A stretch of DNA of 64,000 nucleotides from CAYLUN01 sp964386865 (GTDB taxonomy: Bacteria; Verrucomicrobiota; Kiritimatiellia; RFP12; UBA1067): positions 81,353 to 145,352 of the forward strand of contig CAYLUN010000004.1 in NCBI GenBank assembly GCA_964386865.1, read 5' to 3'. Of this stretch, positions 24,816-33,670 are shown in pieces; position 1 is the stretch's first letter; the number at the start of each line of letters is the position of its first letter. The notes under the pieces are model-generated. The model was not told the DNA's origin. It made no database searches and saw nothing but the letters and a program-made list of their open reading frames with translations. Made by a program: the position numbers and the translations under genes.

Positions 24816-25982
24816 ATGCGGAACTCAGTCACGGTTATCGTTGCTGGAACGCTGTGCCTGGCGCTGTCGGCTCAGGCGCAAGTGGAGGCGGTGTGGCTGA
24901 CGCACCGTTCTCCGTCGCCTGAGAAAACGGTGGTGAACTGGACGAGCGTGGTGCCCGGCCCGTCGCGCGTGTGCTACGGCGCGGACACGGCCTGCGCGCA
25001 CGAGGCGCGGGTGGAGGGCGAGCGGACGCTGCGCCACGCGGAGATCGCGACGCCGCTGCGCGGGGCAGATGTCTTTTACCGCGTGGAGACGGGCGGGCAG
25101 AAATCGGAGACGCTCCGGTTTCAAACCTGTCCTGAAGACGGCGTGCGGGTGGCGGTGGTGGGCGACTGGGGGTACGCGAGCCGGCCCGACCTGACAGCGC
25201 TCAAGGCCGACCGGCCGCACCTGCTGATGACGGTCGGCGATAACGTGGCGAGTATCACGAATCCCAAGCAGGCCGGAGACAAGGCGTATATCCAGCCCTA
25301 CATCGGGATGTTCAAATCCGAGGCGGCGCTTTTCGCATCGACGCCGTTCATGCCGATTCTTGGCAACCACGACAAGCAGGTCGGGCCGAGGGACAACAAG
25401 AAACCGGGTTCCAGCTCGGACGTGTACGATATCGCGGCGACGGCCTACCTGAGCGTGTTCGCGCTGCCGGGAGAGGGCTGGAAATGGGCCTTCGCGATCC
25501 CGCAGGCGGACGTGACCTTCCTCGCGCTCGACCTGCACCACCTGAGCGACTTCGGCACGACGTTCCAGACGAGCCACGATCACCGGCGCGGCTCGGAGCA
25601 GTTCAAGTGGTATGACGAACAAACGGCCCAAGCCGCGTCGGGCTTTGTGGTGACGCTCCTGAACGAAAAGAGCAGTTGCAGGAGCTTGGAGCAGGGCGCG
25701 TGGCACGGGCTGTTCAGCCGGGGAACGCTGGCCATCACGGGGTTCGGCTACTTCGCTGAGCGGGCGGTCGAAAGCAACGGGTTCCCCTACTACAACACCT
25801 GCGCCGCGAAGCCAGGCGCCGTGTACCGCGACGCCCAGGCGGCGGTGTGCGAGCCGGTGTCGAGCTATATGCTGCTGACGTTCAACCGCGGCAAGGGGCT
25901 GATGACCGTTGAACTCAAGCGTCTGGACGGAAGCGTGATCGACAGCCAGACGTATGGCCGGCGAGAGCGGAAGCGGGGGTGA
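24816..25982 (+). CDS. Secreted purple-acid-phosphatase-like metallophosphoesterase
   Basis: A 388-residue exported protein. The ATG at 24816 follows GAGGGAGAG and gives a signal peptide ending SAQAQ; the upstream frame is REP and remnant DNA. Residues about 25-110 resemble the N-terminal fibronectin-like domain of purple acid phosphatases. The calcineurin-like domain shows GDWGY (about residue 120), VGDN (about 143) and LGNHDK (about 185), the first metal-binding blocks of the family. The later GHxH block is not obvious; FGYF lies where it might be expected. Phosphoester hydrolysis outside the cytoplasm is likely, but activity is uncertain. Confidence 0.8.
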   Translation: MRNSVTVIVAGTLCLALSAQAQVEAVWLTHRSPSPEKTVVNWTSVVPGPSRVCYGADTACAHEARVEGERTLRHAEIATPLRGADVFYRVETGGQKSETLRFQTCPEDGVRVAVVGDWGYASRPDLTALKADRPHLLMTVGDNVASITNPKQAGDKAYIQPYIGMFKSEAALFASTPFMPILGNHDKQVGPRDNKKPGSSSDVYDIAATAYLSVFALPGEGWKWAFAIPQADVTFLALDLHHLSDFGTTFQTSHDHRRGSEQFKWYDEQTAQAASGFVVTLLNEKSSCRSLEQGAWHGLFSRGTLAITGFGYFAERAVESNGFPYYNTCAAKPGAVYRDAQAAVCEPVSSYMLLTFNRGKGLMTVELKRLDGSVIDSQTYGRRERKRG

Positions 25983-26074
25983 TCTGGGGCTGACATCTGC
26001 GTCAGCGGCTTTGCGATGTGCCCGTTGAACGTGCGCTTCCGGCTTCATCTTCTCCGAAGCGGAGGGTACAATGA

Positions 26075-26171
26075 GCGCCGGCCGTACTGCATGGGCCGGG
26101 AGATCGGCCGGCTCGTAGCGCCGGTCGTACGGGCAGGGGCAACCAAGTACGACCGGCGCTACGAGCCGGTC
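26075..26171. repeat. Half REP plus REP doublet copy 2, upstream flank of the RAYT gene
   Basis: A remnant GCGCCGGCCGTACTG is followed by a complete 66-bp doublet at 26106-26171. The same composite, with a 3-bp length difference, occurs directly repeated at 26974-27073, so the transposase gene is bracketed by about 100-bp direct repeats. The doublet ends 14 bp before the RAYT ATG. Confidence 0.88.
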
Positions 26172-26185
26172 GCGGAGTGACAGTT

Positions 26186-26974
26186 ATGGCTGAGACCGTT
26201 CAAACACTGTCGTTTACGCGCCGCCGGCTGCCTCACTGGCTGGTGGCGAATCACGCCTATTTTGTGACGTTGTGCCGAAAGGGCTGCCTGCCCGCGAGGG
26301 TCGTGACGGATTTGCGCGCTGAGCGGGCGGAGATGGCGGCAAGAAAAGAAGTGGCGCGGGGTGATGCTACGGGTAGAATACGACAAGGGTTGGCGGCCGG
26401 CCGGCTCGTAGCGCCGGCCGTACTGGCAGGGTCCGGCACGTACGACCGGCGCTACGAGCCGGTCGAAATGCGCGAGTCGGATCGACTTCACACGAATGAA
26501 ACCGTGCTCGCCGAGCAGCGCCGGCGCTTTCTGATGATCGAGGCGATTCTTGATGTTGTCGCACGCGGCGAACGTGACTTGTGTGAACCGTCCGTCTCCC
26601 GCATTATCCTCGGCAATCTCGACTGGCTGCGCGGTCGCGCCTGGCGCGTGTGGGCCGCGACGCTCATGCCCAGTCACGTTCATCTGGTGCTGGCGAGTAC
26701 GGGAGGACGGGGTGAGGTGTTGCGTGATGACCTCGCGCAATTCATGTCCTATGTCGGACGGGCCGTCCATGCTGCAAAGGGAAAAACGGGCGGGTTCTGG
26801 CAGCGCGAGCCGTTCGATCACTGGTGCCGGGATGGTGAAGCGTGGTTGCGCAGCGTGACCTACACGGTCAACAATCCGGTCAAGGCCGGCCTGTGCGCGG
26901 CGTGGCGGGACTGGCCCCACACGGTGGTTGATCCGGACGTGGAGGCTGTGCTGTGTGGGGCGGCCAGCTCGTAG
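26186..26974 (+). CDS. REP-associated tyrosine transposase (RAYT), carrying a REP in frame
   Basis: A 262-residue HUH-type single-strand transposase (IS200/IS605 relative) that acts on REP palindromes. The N-terminal RAYT element is RLPHWLVANHAYFVT (residues 15-28). The HUH motif is MPSHVHLVL, and the C-terminal FWQREPFDHWCRD with TYTVNNPVKAGL carries the usual catalytic Tyr region. A complete 66-bp REP doublet (26399-26464) lies inside the gene as exactly 22 codons (residues 72-93), starting at a codon boundary and without stop. The stop codon TAG is itself part of the downstream half REP. ATG at 26186 is used; a GTG at 26177 is also possible. Apart from the insertion the protein looks intact. 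Confidence 0.92.
   Translation: MAETVQTLSFTRRRLPHWLVANHAYFVTLCRKGCLPARVVTDLRAERAEMAARKEVARGDATGRIRQGLAAGRLVAPAVLAGSGTYDRRYEPVEMRESDRLHTNETVLAEQRRRFLMIEAILDVVARGERDLCEPSVSRIILGNLDWLRGRAWRVWAATLMPSHVHLVLASTGGRGEVLRDDLAQFMSYVGRAVHAAKGKTGGFWQREPFDHWCRDGEAWLRSVTYTVNNPVKAGLCAAWRDWPHTVVDPDVEAVLCGAASS
26399..26464. repeat. 66-bp REP doublet copy 3, inside the RAYT coding region
   Basis: Both palindromes and the 24-bp GTAC-bounded spacer are intact. It is translated as residues 72-93 of the transposase (beginning GRLVAPAVL, ending YDRRYEPV). Confidence 0.93.
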
Positions 26975-27073
26975 TGCCGGCCGTACTGTGGCATGGACCG
27001 GGAGATCGGCCGGCTCGTAGCGCCGGCCGTACGGGCAGGGGCAACCAAGTACGACCGGCGCTACGAGCCGGTC
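26962..27073. repeat. Half REP plus REP doublet copy 4, downstream flank of the RAYT gene
   Basis: A half REP (GGCCAGC/GTGCCGGCC type, 26962-26982) containing the RAYT stop codon is followed by a full doublet at 27008-27073. It fills the whole space up to the next gene's ribosome-binding site. Confidence 0.9.
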
Positions 27074-27102
27074 GAAAAAGTCGGCTTTACAGGGGGACGA
27101 TA

Positions 27103-30100
27103 ATGACGGCAACGATCGCGATGGCAGGTGTGCTGGCCGGCTTGCTCGGCGGAAACGCCTTCAAACAAGACGACACCCTCGTTCTTTCCGGCAAGGTGTC
27201 GCCCGAAGTTCGCCTGGCGGTGCGGCAGGAGGGCACAGGTTACCGCGTGCGCGTGGAGGCGGAGAACCCGTACGCGAAAGTGACGGCGCGGCTGGCGATG
27301 GCTAGCGGCAAGGCGACCGTGTATCCGCTGGACAAGCTGCCTGCGGACACGCTCATAGCGGCCCATGAGGGCGCGGCGCTGCAGCTGGCGCTGGAGGTGA
27401 GCTGGTTCAACGCAGACGGCACGCTGCGGCAGCGCGAGGTCTTCCGCGCGCCGTCGGTCGGCAATCGGTTGCCAGAGGACGCGCGGCAGTGGGAGACGTT
27501 CGACTACGCCGCCTACCGCGAGCGCGTGGCGGATCTCGCGCAGCGCATCCGCTTTCCCGTGCGGCAGCCGATGGAGGGCAAGCTCTCCGTGGTCATTGAG
27601 ACGCCGGACGGCAGGCGAGTCCGCAACTTGGTTTCCGGGCAGGATGTGGCGGCGGGCGCGCAGATGCTGGACTGGGACGGCCGCGACGAGGTCGGCAACC
27701 TGGTCGCGCCCGGCGCGTACCGCTTCCGCACGGCCTCGCATCCCGGTATCACGCCTGAATACAAGACGCAGTTCGCCAACGGCGGCGAGGCCGCCTTCTT
27801 CCCCTTCGGCTCGAACCACGGCACCATGACGGCGATGGCCGCCAACAGCACGCTGGTGTTCGCGGCGGCGCCCCTCACCGAGGGCGGCTGGGCGATCATC
27901 GCGCTCGCGCCGGACGGCGCGTTCGTGCGCGGCTACCGGCAGGTGGGCGGCGCGGGCATCGAGGCTGTTCAGCTTGCGGCCGATGAGAAGCGGCTCTACG
28001 TGCTCAACGACGGCGGAGCGTGGGGCGGGCGCGGCAAGGCCCCGGCGCTGACGCTGACCGTCTACGACATCGCCACCGGCGACATCGTGCCGCTCAAGGG
28101 CAACAAGGGGCAGTACACGGTTCTGCGCGAGCGCGAGCTGCGCGAGTACAAGCCCGGCGAAGAACGCGCCTACGCGCTGGCCGGCGCGGCGTATCTCAAT
28201 GGCGTACTATATGTGTCGGATCGCGAGCGGGGCTGCGTCCTCGCGGTCGACCCCGAGTCGGGTAAGGCGGTCGGCGAGATCCCGCTGCCGCAGGCGGGGG
28301 CGCTGGCGGCTGACAGCGGCAGGCTCGTGGCGGCGGCTGGCGACCGGCTGGTGAGTGTCGATCCCACCAGCAAGGCGGTGTCGCCGCTCTTCGCGCTGCC
28401 GTTCGCGCCGCGCGGGCTCTGCCTCGACAAGGACGGCTTCTATCTCACAGGCGACTCGGATTGCACGATCAAGGCCTACGGGAGAAGCGGCAAGCTCGTG
28501 AAAACGCTGGGCGAGCCGGGCGGCGCGTACGAGGGCGCGTGGCGGCCCGAGCGGCTGGTCAATCCTGCGGGCGTGACGCTCGCGCCCGACGGCGCGCTCT
28601 GGGTGGCGGAGGATCGCCGCAACCCCAAGCGCCTGAGCAAGTGGGATCGCTCGACCGGCACCTGCGTGTATGACAAGGTCGGGTGCCCCGCATACGGCAG
28701 TCCGGGGGCGGGGTTCGATGCGGAGAATCCCGAGCGCTGGTTCGGGCAACGCTGCCAGTGGAAGGTGGATCAGGCCAGCGGCAAGGCGACGATCATGAGC
28801 GTGCTGCAGAGGCACGAGGGCCACGTGCAGGGCAAGATCGAGGAATGCCTCAACTACACCTTCGTGCATCAAGACGGGCGGACGTTTGTGCTGGGCACTT
28901 ACAAGGGCACGCTGATCTCCGAGCTGATGCCCGACGGCTCGCTCAAAGACCGGGCGCTGATCTCCGACGTTCACGGCTTGCTTTACGGGCTGGAGTGGAA
29001 GCCCGTGCCCGCGTTCTGCGATACGGTGGAGAAGCGTTTCCCGAAAGCCAACCGCGAGCAGAAGTACACAGACGAGTCCTGCCGCTATGTCGGCACGCTG
29101 TGGGTGGACGCGGACGGCGACGGCGATTTCGATGCCGAGGAGTTCCAGTTCCTGCCGACCGGTACCAAGCTGGCGTCTTTCGGCTGGGGGCTCAAGCTGA
29201 ACGACCTGACCTTGCGGCTGCCGTATCGCAACGCGAACAAGGAGGAGCAGGTTCTGACGCTGCGTCCGGACGGTTATAACGCGTGCGGCGCGCCGGCCTA
29301 TTCGTTTGAGAAGGCGCTCGCGAAAGCCGCGCCGCTGAAGGACGACCTGCCGCAGGGCAGCCGCACGATCCTCGACACGACGCTCAACGACACGCGCGGC
29401 AACAGCGTGGTCAACACCGACCCCTTTATGTTCAGCATCGCGGAGGACGGGCGGATCAACTGGCTCTTCCCGAACCGCTGGACCAACGTACACGGCTCGC
29501 ACAAGGCACCGCTGCCCAAGCCGGGCGAGCTGCAGGGCGTCCTGTTCGGCCTCGGCACTGCGCCGCTCGACAAGCAGGGCGACGTGATGGTCTTCGTCGG
29601 CAACCACGGTCGCTTCTTCGTGATGACGACCGACGGGCTCTACCTCGACGAGATGTTTCAAGACTGCCGCGTGGCGGAGGTGGTCGGGCCGGGGCTCATC
29701 GGCGGCGAGGCCTTCGGCGGCTCCTTCGGGTACGACCGCGTGAACAGGCGCTACGTGCTGCAGGCGGGGTGCAGCGGCTACCGCATCTATCACCTGAGCG
29801 GGCTCGACCAGGTGACGCGCAGCGAGGGCGAGATTAAGGTTACGCCCGAGATGCTAGCCTCAGCGGCGAGACGCACGCAGGCGGCCGCGCGTGAAGGTAC
29901 GGTTCAGAAGCAGGCCGCGCTGGCGCGGCTGCCGCCGCAGGCGAAGGCCAGCTTCGGCGCACTGCCCATGGCGGCCGAGTGGGAGAGCGGCAATTGGAAG
30001 ATCCGCGTGCGGGGCGCGTTCGACGATAAGAACCTCTACGTTCAGTATGATGTGGCCGACCCCTCTCCGTGGGTGAACAACGGGAAGGATTGGACGCAGC

Positions 30101-30588
30101 TGTTCAAGACGGGCGACGCGGTGGACCTGCAACTCGGCACGGACGCGGCTGCGCCCGCGACGCGTAAAGACGCCGCGCCGGGCGATATCCGGCTCTCGAT
30201 CGCGCCCTTCGCCGGCAAGCCGCTGGCGGTGCTCTATCGCTACCGCCTCAAGGATAAGGCCGGCGCGAATCCGGTGGAGTTCGCGAGCCCGTGGCGCAGC
30301 GAGAAGGTGGACGACGTGCGTAAGCTGGACGACGTGAAGGTCAGTGTGCAGGTCTCCGAGGGCGGTTATCGGCTGGAGGCGGCGATCCCGCTGGCTGCGC
30401 TCGGTCTCGGTACCGTCGGCGGCCAGACGCTGCGCGGCGATTTCGGCGTGATCTACGGCGACCGGCTGGGCACGGTCAACCTCTCGCGCGTCTACTGGTC
30501 AAATCAGGCGACGGGGCTCGTGAACGACGTGCCGGGCGAGACGATGCTCGCCCCCGACCTGTGGGGTGCGATCAAGTTTGGGGAGTGA
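27103..30588 (+). CDS. Large protein with FlgD-like, beta-propeller and CBM9-like parts
   Basis: A 1161-residue protein. The ATG at 27103 follows AGGGGGAC; the N-terminal 17 residues are hydrophobic and may be a short export signal, though no clear cleavage site is seen. Residues about 150-210 resemble a FlgD Ig-like domain (TPDGRRVRNLVSG, WDGRDEVGNLVAPGAYRFR). Residues about 215-530 have repeated blade-like strands such as RLYVLNDGG, GVLYVSDRE and GALWVAEDRRNPKRLSKWD, indicating a propeller. DADGDGDFDAEEFQ (about 685) is an EF-hand or dockerin-like calcium loop. The last 200 residues resemble a CBM9/DOMON-type beta-sandwich (IRVRGAFDDKNLYVQYDV). It is followed by another secreted propeller-like protein. 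Function unknown; sugar binding is suggested. Confidence 0.7.
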   Translation: MTATIAMAGVLAGLLGGNAFKQDDTLVLSGKVSPEVRLAVRQEGTGYRVRVEAENPYAKVTARLAMASGKATVYPLDKLPADTLIAAHEGAALQLALEVSWFNADGTLRQREVFRAPSVGNRLPEDARQWETFDYAAYRERVADLAQRIRFPVRQPMEGKLSVVIETPDGRRVRNLVSGQDVAAGAQMLDWDGRDEVGNLVAPGAYRFRTASHPGITPEYKTQFANGGEAAFFPFGSNHGTMTAMAANSTLVFAAAPLTEGGWAIIALAPDGAFVRGYRQVGGAGIEAVQLAADEKRLYVLNDGGAWGGRGKAPALTLTVYDIATGDIVPLKGNKGQYTVLRERELREYKPGEERAYALAGAAYLNGVLYVSDRERGCVLAVDPESGKAVGEIPLPQAGALAADSGRLVAAAGDRLVSVDPTSKAVSPLFALPFAPRGLCLDKDGFYLTGDSDCTIKAYGRSGKLVKTLGEPGGAYEGAWRPERLVNPAGVTLAPDGALWVAEDRRNPKRLSKWDRSTGTCVYDKVGCPAYGSPGAGFDAENPERWFGQRCQWKVDQASGKATIMSVLQRHEGHVQGKIEECLNYTFVHQDGRTFVLGTYKGTLISELMPDGSLKDRALISDVHGLLYGLEWKPVPAFCDTVEKRFPKANREQKYTDESCRYVGTLWVDADGDGDFDAEEFQFLPTGTKLASFGWGLKLNDLTLRLPYRNANKEEQVLTLRPDGYNACGAPAYSFEKALAKAAPLKDDLPQGSRTILDTTLNDTRGNSVVNTDPFMFSIAEDGRINWLFPNRWTNVHGSHKAPLPKPGELQGVLFGLGTAPLDKQGDVMVFVGNHGRFFVMTTDGLYLDEMFQDCRVAEVVGPGLIGGEAFGGSFGYDRVNRRYVLQAGCSGYRIYHLSGLDQVTRSEGEIKVTPEMLASAARRTQAAAREGTVQKQAALARLPPQAKASFGALPMAAEWESGNWKIRVRGAFDDKNLYVQYDVADPSPWVNNGKDWTQLFKTGDAVDLQLGTDAAAPATRKDAAPGDIRLSIAPFAGKPLAVLYRYRLKDKAGANPVEFASPWRSEKVDDVRKLDDVKVSVQVSEGGYRLEAAIPLAALGLGTVGGQTLRGDFGVIYGDRLGTVNLSRVYWSNQATGLVNDVPGETMLAPDLWGAIKFGE

Positions 30589-30626
30589 GCGGGAGAGCGC
30601 TGAGCGGCGACGTTTGGCGTGGTTTC

Positions 30627-30692
30627 GGCCGGCTCGTAGCGCCGGCCGTACGGGCAGGGTCTCGGGAGTACGACCGGCGCTACGAGCCGGTC
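30627..30692. repeat. 66-bp REP doublet, copy 5
   Basis: The same two palindromes with a 24-bp spacer, between the FlgD/propeller gene and the next secreted protein gene. It is the most distant copy from the RAYT gene on the right-hand side. Confidence 0.9.
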
Positions 30693-30735
30693 GAAAAGAA
30701 GCAGAAGGTTTTTCGGTAATTTCGAGGAGTGTACG

Positions 30736-32466
30736 ATGAGAGCCATAGCGATTCTTGCGGGTGTCTGTCTGTGTCTGTCCGTGTTCGCCGAGACCTTGCT
30801 GTTCGAGGGCGTGCTGGGGAATTCCGGCGAGTTAGACAAGCCGGTCACCTTCGGATCCATGCAGCGCGGGACGCGCGGGCTGGGCGTGGCGTACGACGCG
30901 AAGCGGGGCGTGCTGTATGAACGCGCCGGGAGCGGGAGGCTGAACGCCTACGCGCTGGACGGACGGCTGCTGGCGCAGTATGCGATCAGTGCCGACGAGA
31001 ACCATTTGGACGCGATGACGCTGTGTGGCGAGCATCTTGTGATGCTCGTGGGCGGGCGGCTCTACACGCTGCGGCTGAACGCGCCGGACGGGGCGACGCC
31101 GGCGAAGGCGGCCGCCGCGATCAGCGATCTCGAGGTGCTTTCGTCGTCAGCCCGCGAGGGCCGCGTGGCGGTACGCAACAAGGCAGGGCAGGTCGTGCTG
31201 TTGAACCCGGCGGACGACACGATGACGCCGTTCGGCGACGCGCCTGGCTCGTACTGCAACGGCATGGATTGGGACGACAAGGGCGACTTCTTCCTGGTCT
31301 TCGGCAAAGAGGCGAACAAGCTCGAAAACGGCAAGCTGGTGACGAGCAGCCTGTGGCCGAAGCGCTTCATCGGTGAGCGCGAGCCGGGCATCGATTGCGC
31401 GACGCGGATTGGCGCGTACTGGTACGGCAGCGCGTGGCACGGCACGGTCAAGCGCTTTACGGCCGACTTCGAGCCTGCGCCCGGCGTGGTGCTGGGCGGC
31501 GCGTCGGGGCACTTCATCGGCCACGTGCCCTGCAACTACGACGTGGAGCTGGCGCGGGGCGTCCGGCTGATTTCGCCGGGGCTGTTCGCGATCAGCGGGC
31601 TGTACGGCGTGGTGCAGCTCGCCGAGTGGCGGCCGGAGCTGAAGGGACTCGTACTGACACGTCGCATCGGGGCCCTGGCCGAACCGGGCGGCGTGGCGGT
31701 GGACTCGCAGGGCCGCGTGCTGGCCGGCAAGAATATCTGGAAGTGGGCGGACGACGCGCTCGCCCCTTCGGACGTGGGCAATGTCTTCAAGCTGCTCGCT
31801 CCGTGCGCGCATCTGGACGCGGACACGGTGGTGGGGCTGGCGGAGGTGTATGGCAAGGCCTCTGTTTGCATGGGCTGTTTCGAAGAAGAGGAGCTGTACT
31901 GCAACCGTCTCGACAAGCTCGAAGTGCCCAAAGATGTGGTCGGAGTGGCGCTCTACCGTGAGCAATCGGGCCAGAAGGGTGGCTGGCGCTTCCTGGCGCT
32001 GGGCGCGTCGGGCCAGGCCAGGGTTCATGAGATCGCCGAGGATCGCCGCAACCCGTGGCGCAAGGATCTGGGCGCGGCGAAGCTGAAGACGGCGACGCCG
32101 GTCAAGGGCTTTACGGCCGTGGCGATGAAAGACGCCGAGACGCTGCTGGCGGCGGCGGAGGGACAGGTTATCGAGTTCGAGCGCGACGGCGCGGACTGGA
32201 ATGAAACCGCGCGGTGGAGCGACGGGTTCGGGCCGAAGCTGCGGCTCGCGGTCAGCGAGGGACGCCTGGCGGTGGCGGACGCGGAGAAAAACCGGGTGAT
32301 GGTCTACGCGCTGGCCGAGCGCCGCAAACTCGCCGAGACCTCAGTCTCCGCGCCGACGGAGATCGCGCTCAACGGCAGCTTTCTCGTGGCCTATGATTCG
32401 GTGGGCCAGCGGCTGATGAAGTTTGTAGTTGAGCCTGGAAACGAGAAACTGGAAGCAGGGGAATAG
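30736..32466 (+). CDS. Secreted beta-propeller-like protein of unknown function
   Basis: A 576-residue protein with a signal peptide (about 1-18, ending SVFAE) and GAGG upstream of the ATG. It has repeated short beta-strand motifs (GVAYDAKRGVLYE, LNAYALDGRLLAQY, GGVAVDSQGRVLAGKNIWKW, RLAVADAEKNRVMVYAL), which indicate a propeller of NHL or similar type. A segment RGLGVAYD and one near 430 (EDRRNPWRKDLG) echo phrases in the larger protein just upstream (EDRRNPKRLSKWD), so the two may be related or work together. A Cys pair occurs in VCMGCFEEEELYC. It is followed 3 bp later by the M14-like peptidase, so they are probably cotranscribed. Function unknown. Confidence 0.68.
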   Translation: MRAIAILAGVCLCLSVFAETLLFEGVLGNSGELDKPVTFGSMQRGTRGLGVAYDAKRGVLYERAGSGRLNAYALDGRLLAQYAISADENHLDAMTLCGEHLVMLVGGRLYTLRLNAPDGATPAKAAAAISDLEVLSSSAREGRVAVRNKAGQVVLLNPADDTMTPFGDAPGSYCNGMDWDDKGDFFLVFGKEANKLENGKLVTSSLWPKRFIGEREPGIDCATRIGAYWYGSAWHGTVKRFTADFEPAPGVVLGGASGHFIGHVPCNYDVELARGVRLISPGLFAISGLYGVVQLAEWRPELKGLVLTRRIGALAEPGGVAVDSQGRVLAGKNIWKWADDALAPSDVGNVFKLLAPCAHLDADTVVGLAEVYGKASVCMGCFEEEELYCNRLDKLEVPKDVVGVALYREQSGQKGGWRFLALGASGQARVHEIAEDRRNPWRKDLGAAKLKTATPVKGFTAVAMKDAETLLAAAEGQVIEFERDGADWNETARWSDGFGPKLRLAVSEGRLAVADAEKNRVMVYALAERRKLAETSVSAPTEIALNGSFLVAYDSVGQRLMKFVVEPGNEKLEAGE

Positions 32467-32469
32467 GAT

Positions 32470-33663
32470 ATGAGACGAGCGTGTGCGATGATCGCCTGGA
32501 TTGCGCTGTGCGCCTGGGGGGCGCAGGCCGAGGTGCGTGTCGACGCGGGGATTCCGGCGGGGAACATCGTCTGCGAGCGCGTCGAGGGCGACCAGGTCTT
32601 CGTGCGGCAGGAGCGGCGCGGCAGCACGGCGTGGTGGTTCTACTGGGCGTTCCGCGTGCGCGGCGCCGAGGGGCGTACGCTCACGTTCAATTTCACTGAC
32701 GGCGAGCCGGTCGGCTCGCGCGGGCCGGCTGTGTCGGGCGACAGCGGCCTCGTGTGGCGCTGGCTGAATAAAGATTTCACGAAGAAGAGCTTCACCTACG
32801 CTTTTGGGCCGAGCGAGGGCGAGGTGTGGTTCGCGTTCGGCATGGTGTACACGCAGCGCGAGTGGGAGCGTTTTCTTGACCGGTTCGCCGGTTCGCCGTT
32901 CGTGGAGAGGGGGCGGCTCGCGGTCACGCGCAAGGGCCGCGACGCCGAGAAGCTACGCCTCGGCTGCATCGTGTCGGAGCCGCGCCACCGCGTCCTGCTG
33001 ACGGCGCGCCACCACTGCTGCGAGATGATGGCCAGCTACGCGCTGGAGGGCCTCGTGGGCGCCGTGCTGGCAGACGACGAGAAGGGCCGGTGGCTGCGCG
33101 AGAACGTCGAGTTTCTGGTGGTTCCGTTTGTGGACAAAGATGGCGCCGAGGACGGCGACCAGGGCAAGTATCGCGCCCCGCGCGACCACAACCGCGACTA
33201 CGACGGCGTAAGCGCGCACGTCGAAACGGACGCGCTGCGCAGGCTGGTGCCGGAGTGGTCCAAAGGCCGGCTGACGATGGCGCTGGACCTGCACTGCCCA
33301 CACATCCGAGGCGCGTACAACGAGTGGATCTATCAGGTGGGCAACTCGCGCACAAACCTCTGGGAGCAGCAGCAGGCTTTTGGCAGGCTCCTGGAGAAGG
33401 TCGAGCCGAACCCGCTGGCGTATCGGCAGACGGACGACCTGCCGTTCGGCAAGGCATGGAACGCGCCGTCCAACTTCTCGCAGGGAACGAGTTTCGGGCG
33501 TTGGGCCTCGGGACTGCCAGGCGTGCGCTTCGCGGGCACCTTCGAGGTCCCCTACGCCACCGCGAACGGCGCGGAGGTCAACGCGGCGAGCGCCCGCGCG
33601 TTCGGCGAGGGTCTGGCAACGGCGCTGTGGCGTTATCTGAAAGGGGCAACGAGTGAGCGCTGA
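32470..33663 (+). CDS. Secreted M14-like zinc carboxypeptidase family protein
   Basis: A 397-residue protein with a signal peptide (about 1-20). An N-terminal beta domain (20-140) resembles that of cytosolic-carboxypeptidase-like proteins, followed by an M14 fold. The metal site is visible as ARHHCCEMM (HxxE near residues 181-184) and MALDLHCPHIRG (second His near 277); the general-base Glu is probably in GTFEVPY near residue 359. Such enzymes trim C-terminal residues or amide-linked groups from peptides. Its tight spacing (3 bp) with the upstream propeller protein suggests one transcript. In a polysaccharide-use region it may act on peptide or amide-linked decorations. Confidence 0.82.
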   Translation: MRRACAMIAWIALCAWGAQAEVRVDAGIPAGNIVCERVEGDQVFVRQERRGSTAWWFYWAFRVRGAEGRTLTFNFTDGEPVGSRGPAVSGDSGLVWRWLNKDFTKKSFTYAFGPSEGEVWFAFGMVYTQREWERFLDRFAGSPFVERGRLAVTRKGRDAEKLRLGCIVSEPRHRVLLTARHHCCEMMASYALEGLVGAVLADDEKGRWLRENVEFLVVPFVDKDGAEDGDQGKYRAPRDHNRDYDGVSAHVETDALRRLVPEWSKGRLTMALDLHCPHIRGAYNEWIYQVGNSRTNLWEQQQAFGRLLEKVEPNPLAYRQTDDLPFGKAWNAPSNFSQGTSFGRWASGLPGVRFAGTFEVPYATANGAEVNAASARAFGEGLATALWRYLKGATSER

Positions 33664-33670
33664 GGAGTAT

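Noticed and set aside
26953..27102. N-terminal extension of the FlgD/propeller protein through the REP doublet
   Set aside because: The REP has no stop in this frame, so the frame stays open, but the ATG at 27103 has the only good ribosome-binding site.
24572..30692. REP doublets as CRISPR repeats or terminators
   Set aside because: The spacing between copies is hundreds to thousands of bases, there are no cas genes, and no T-run follows the palindromes.
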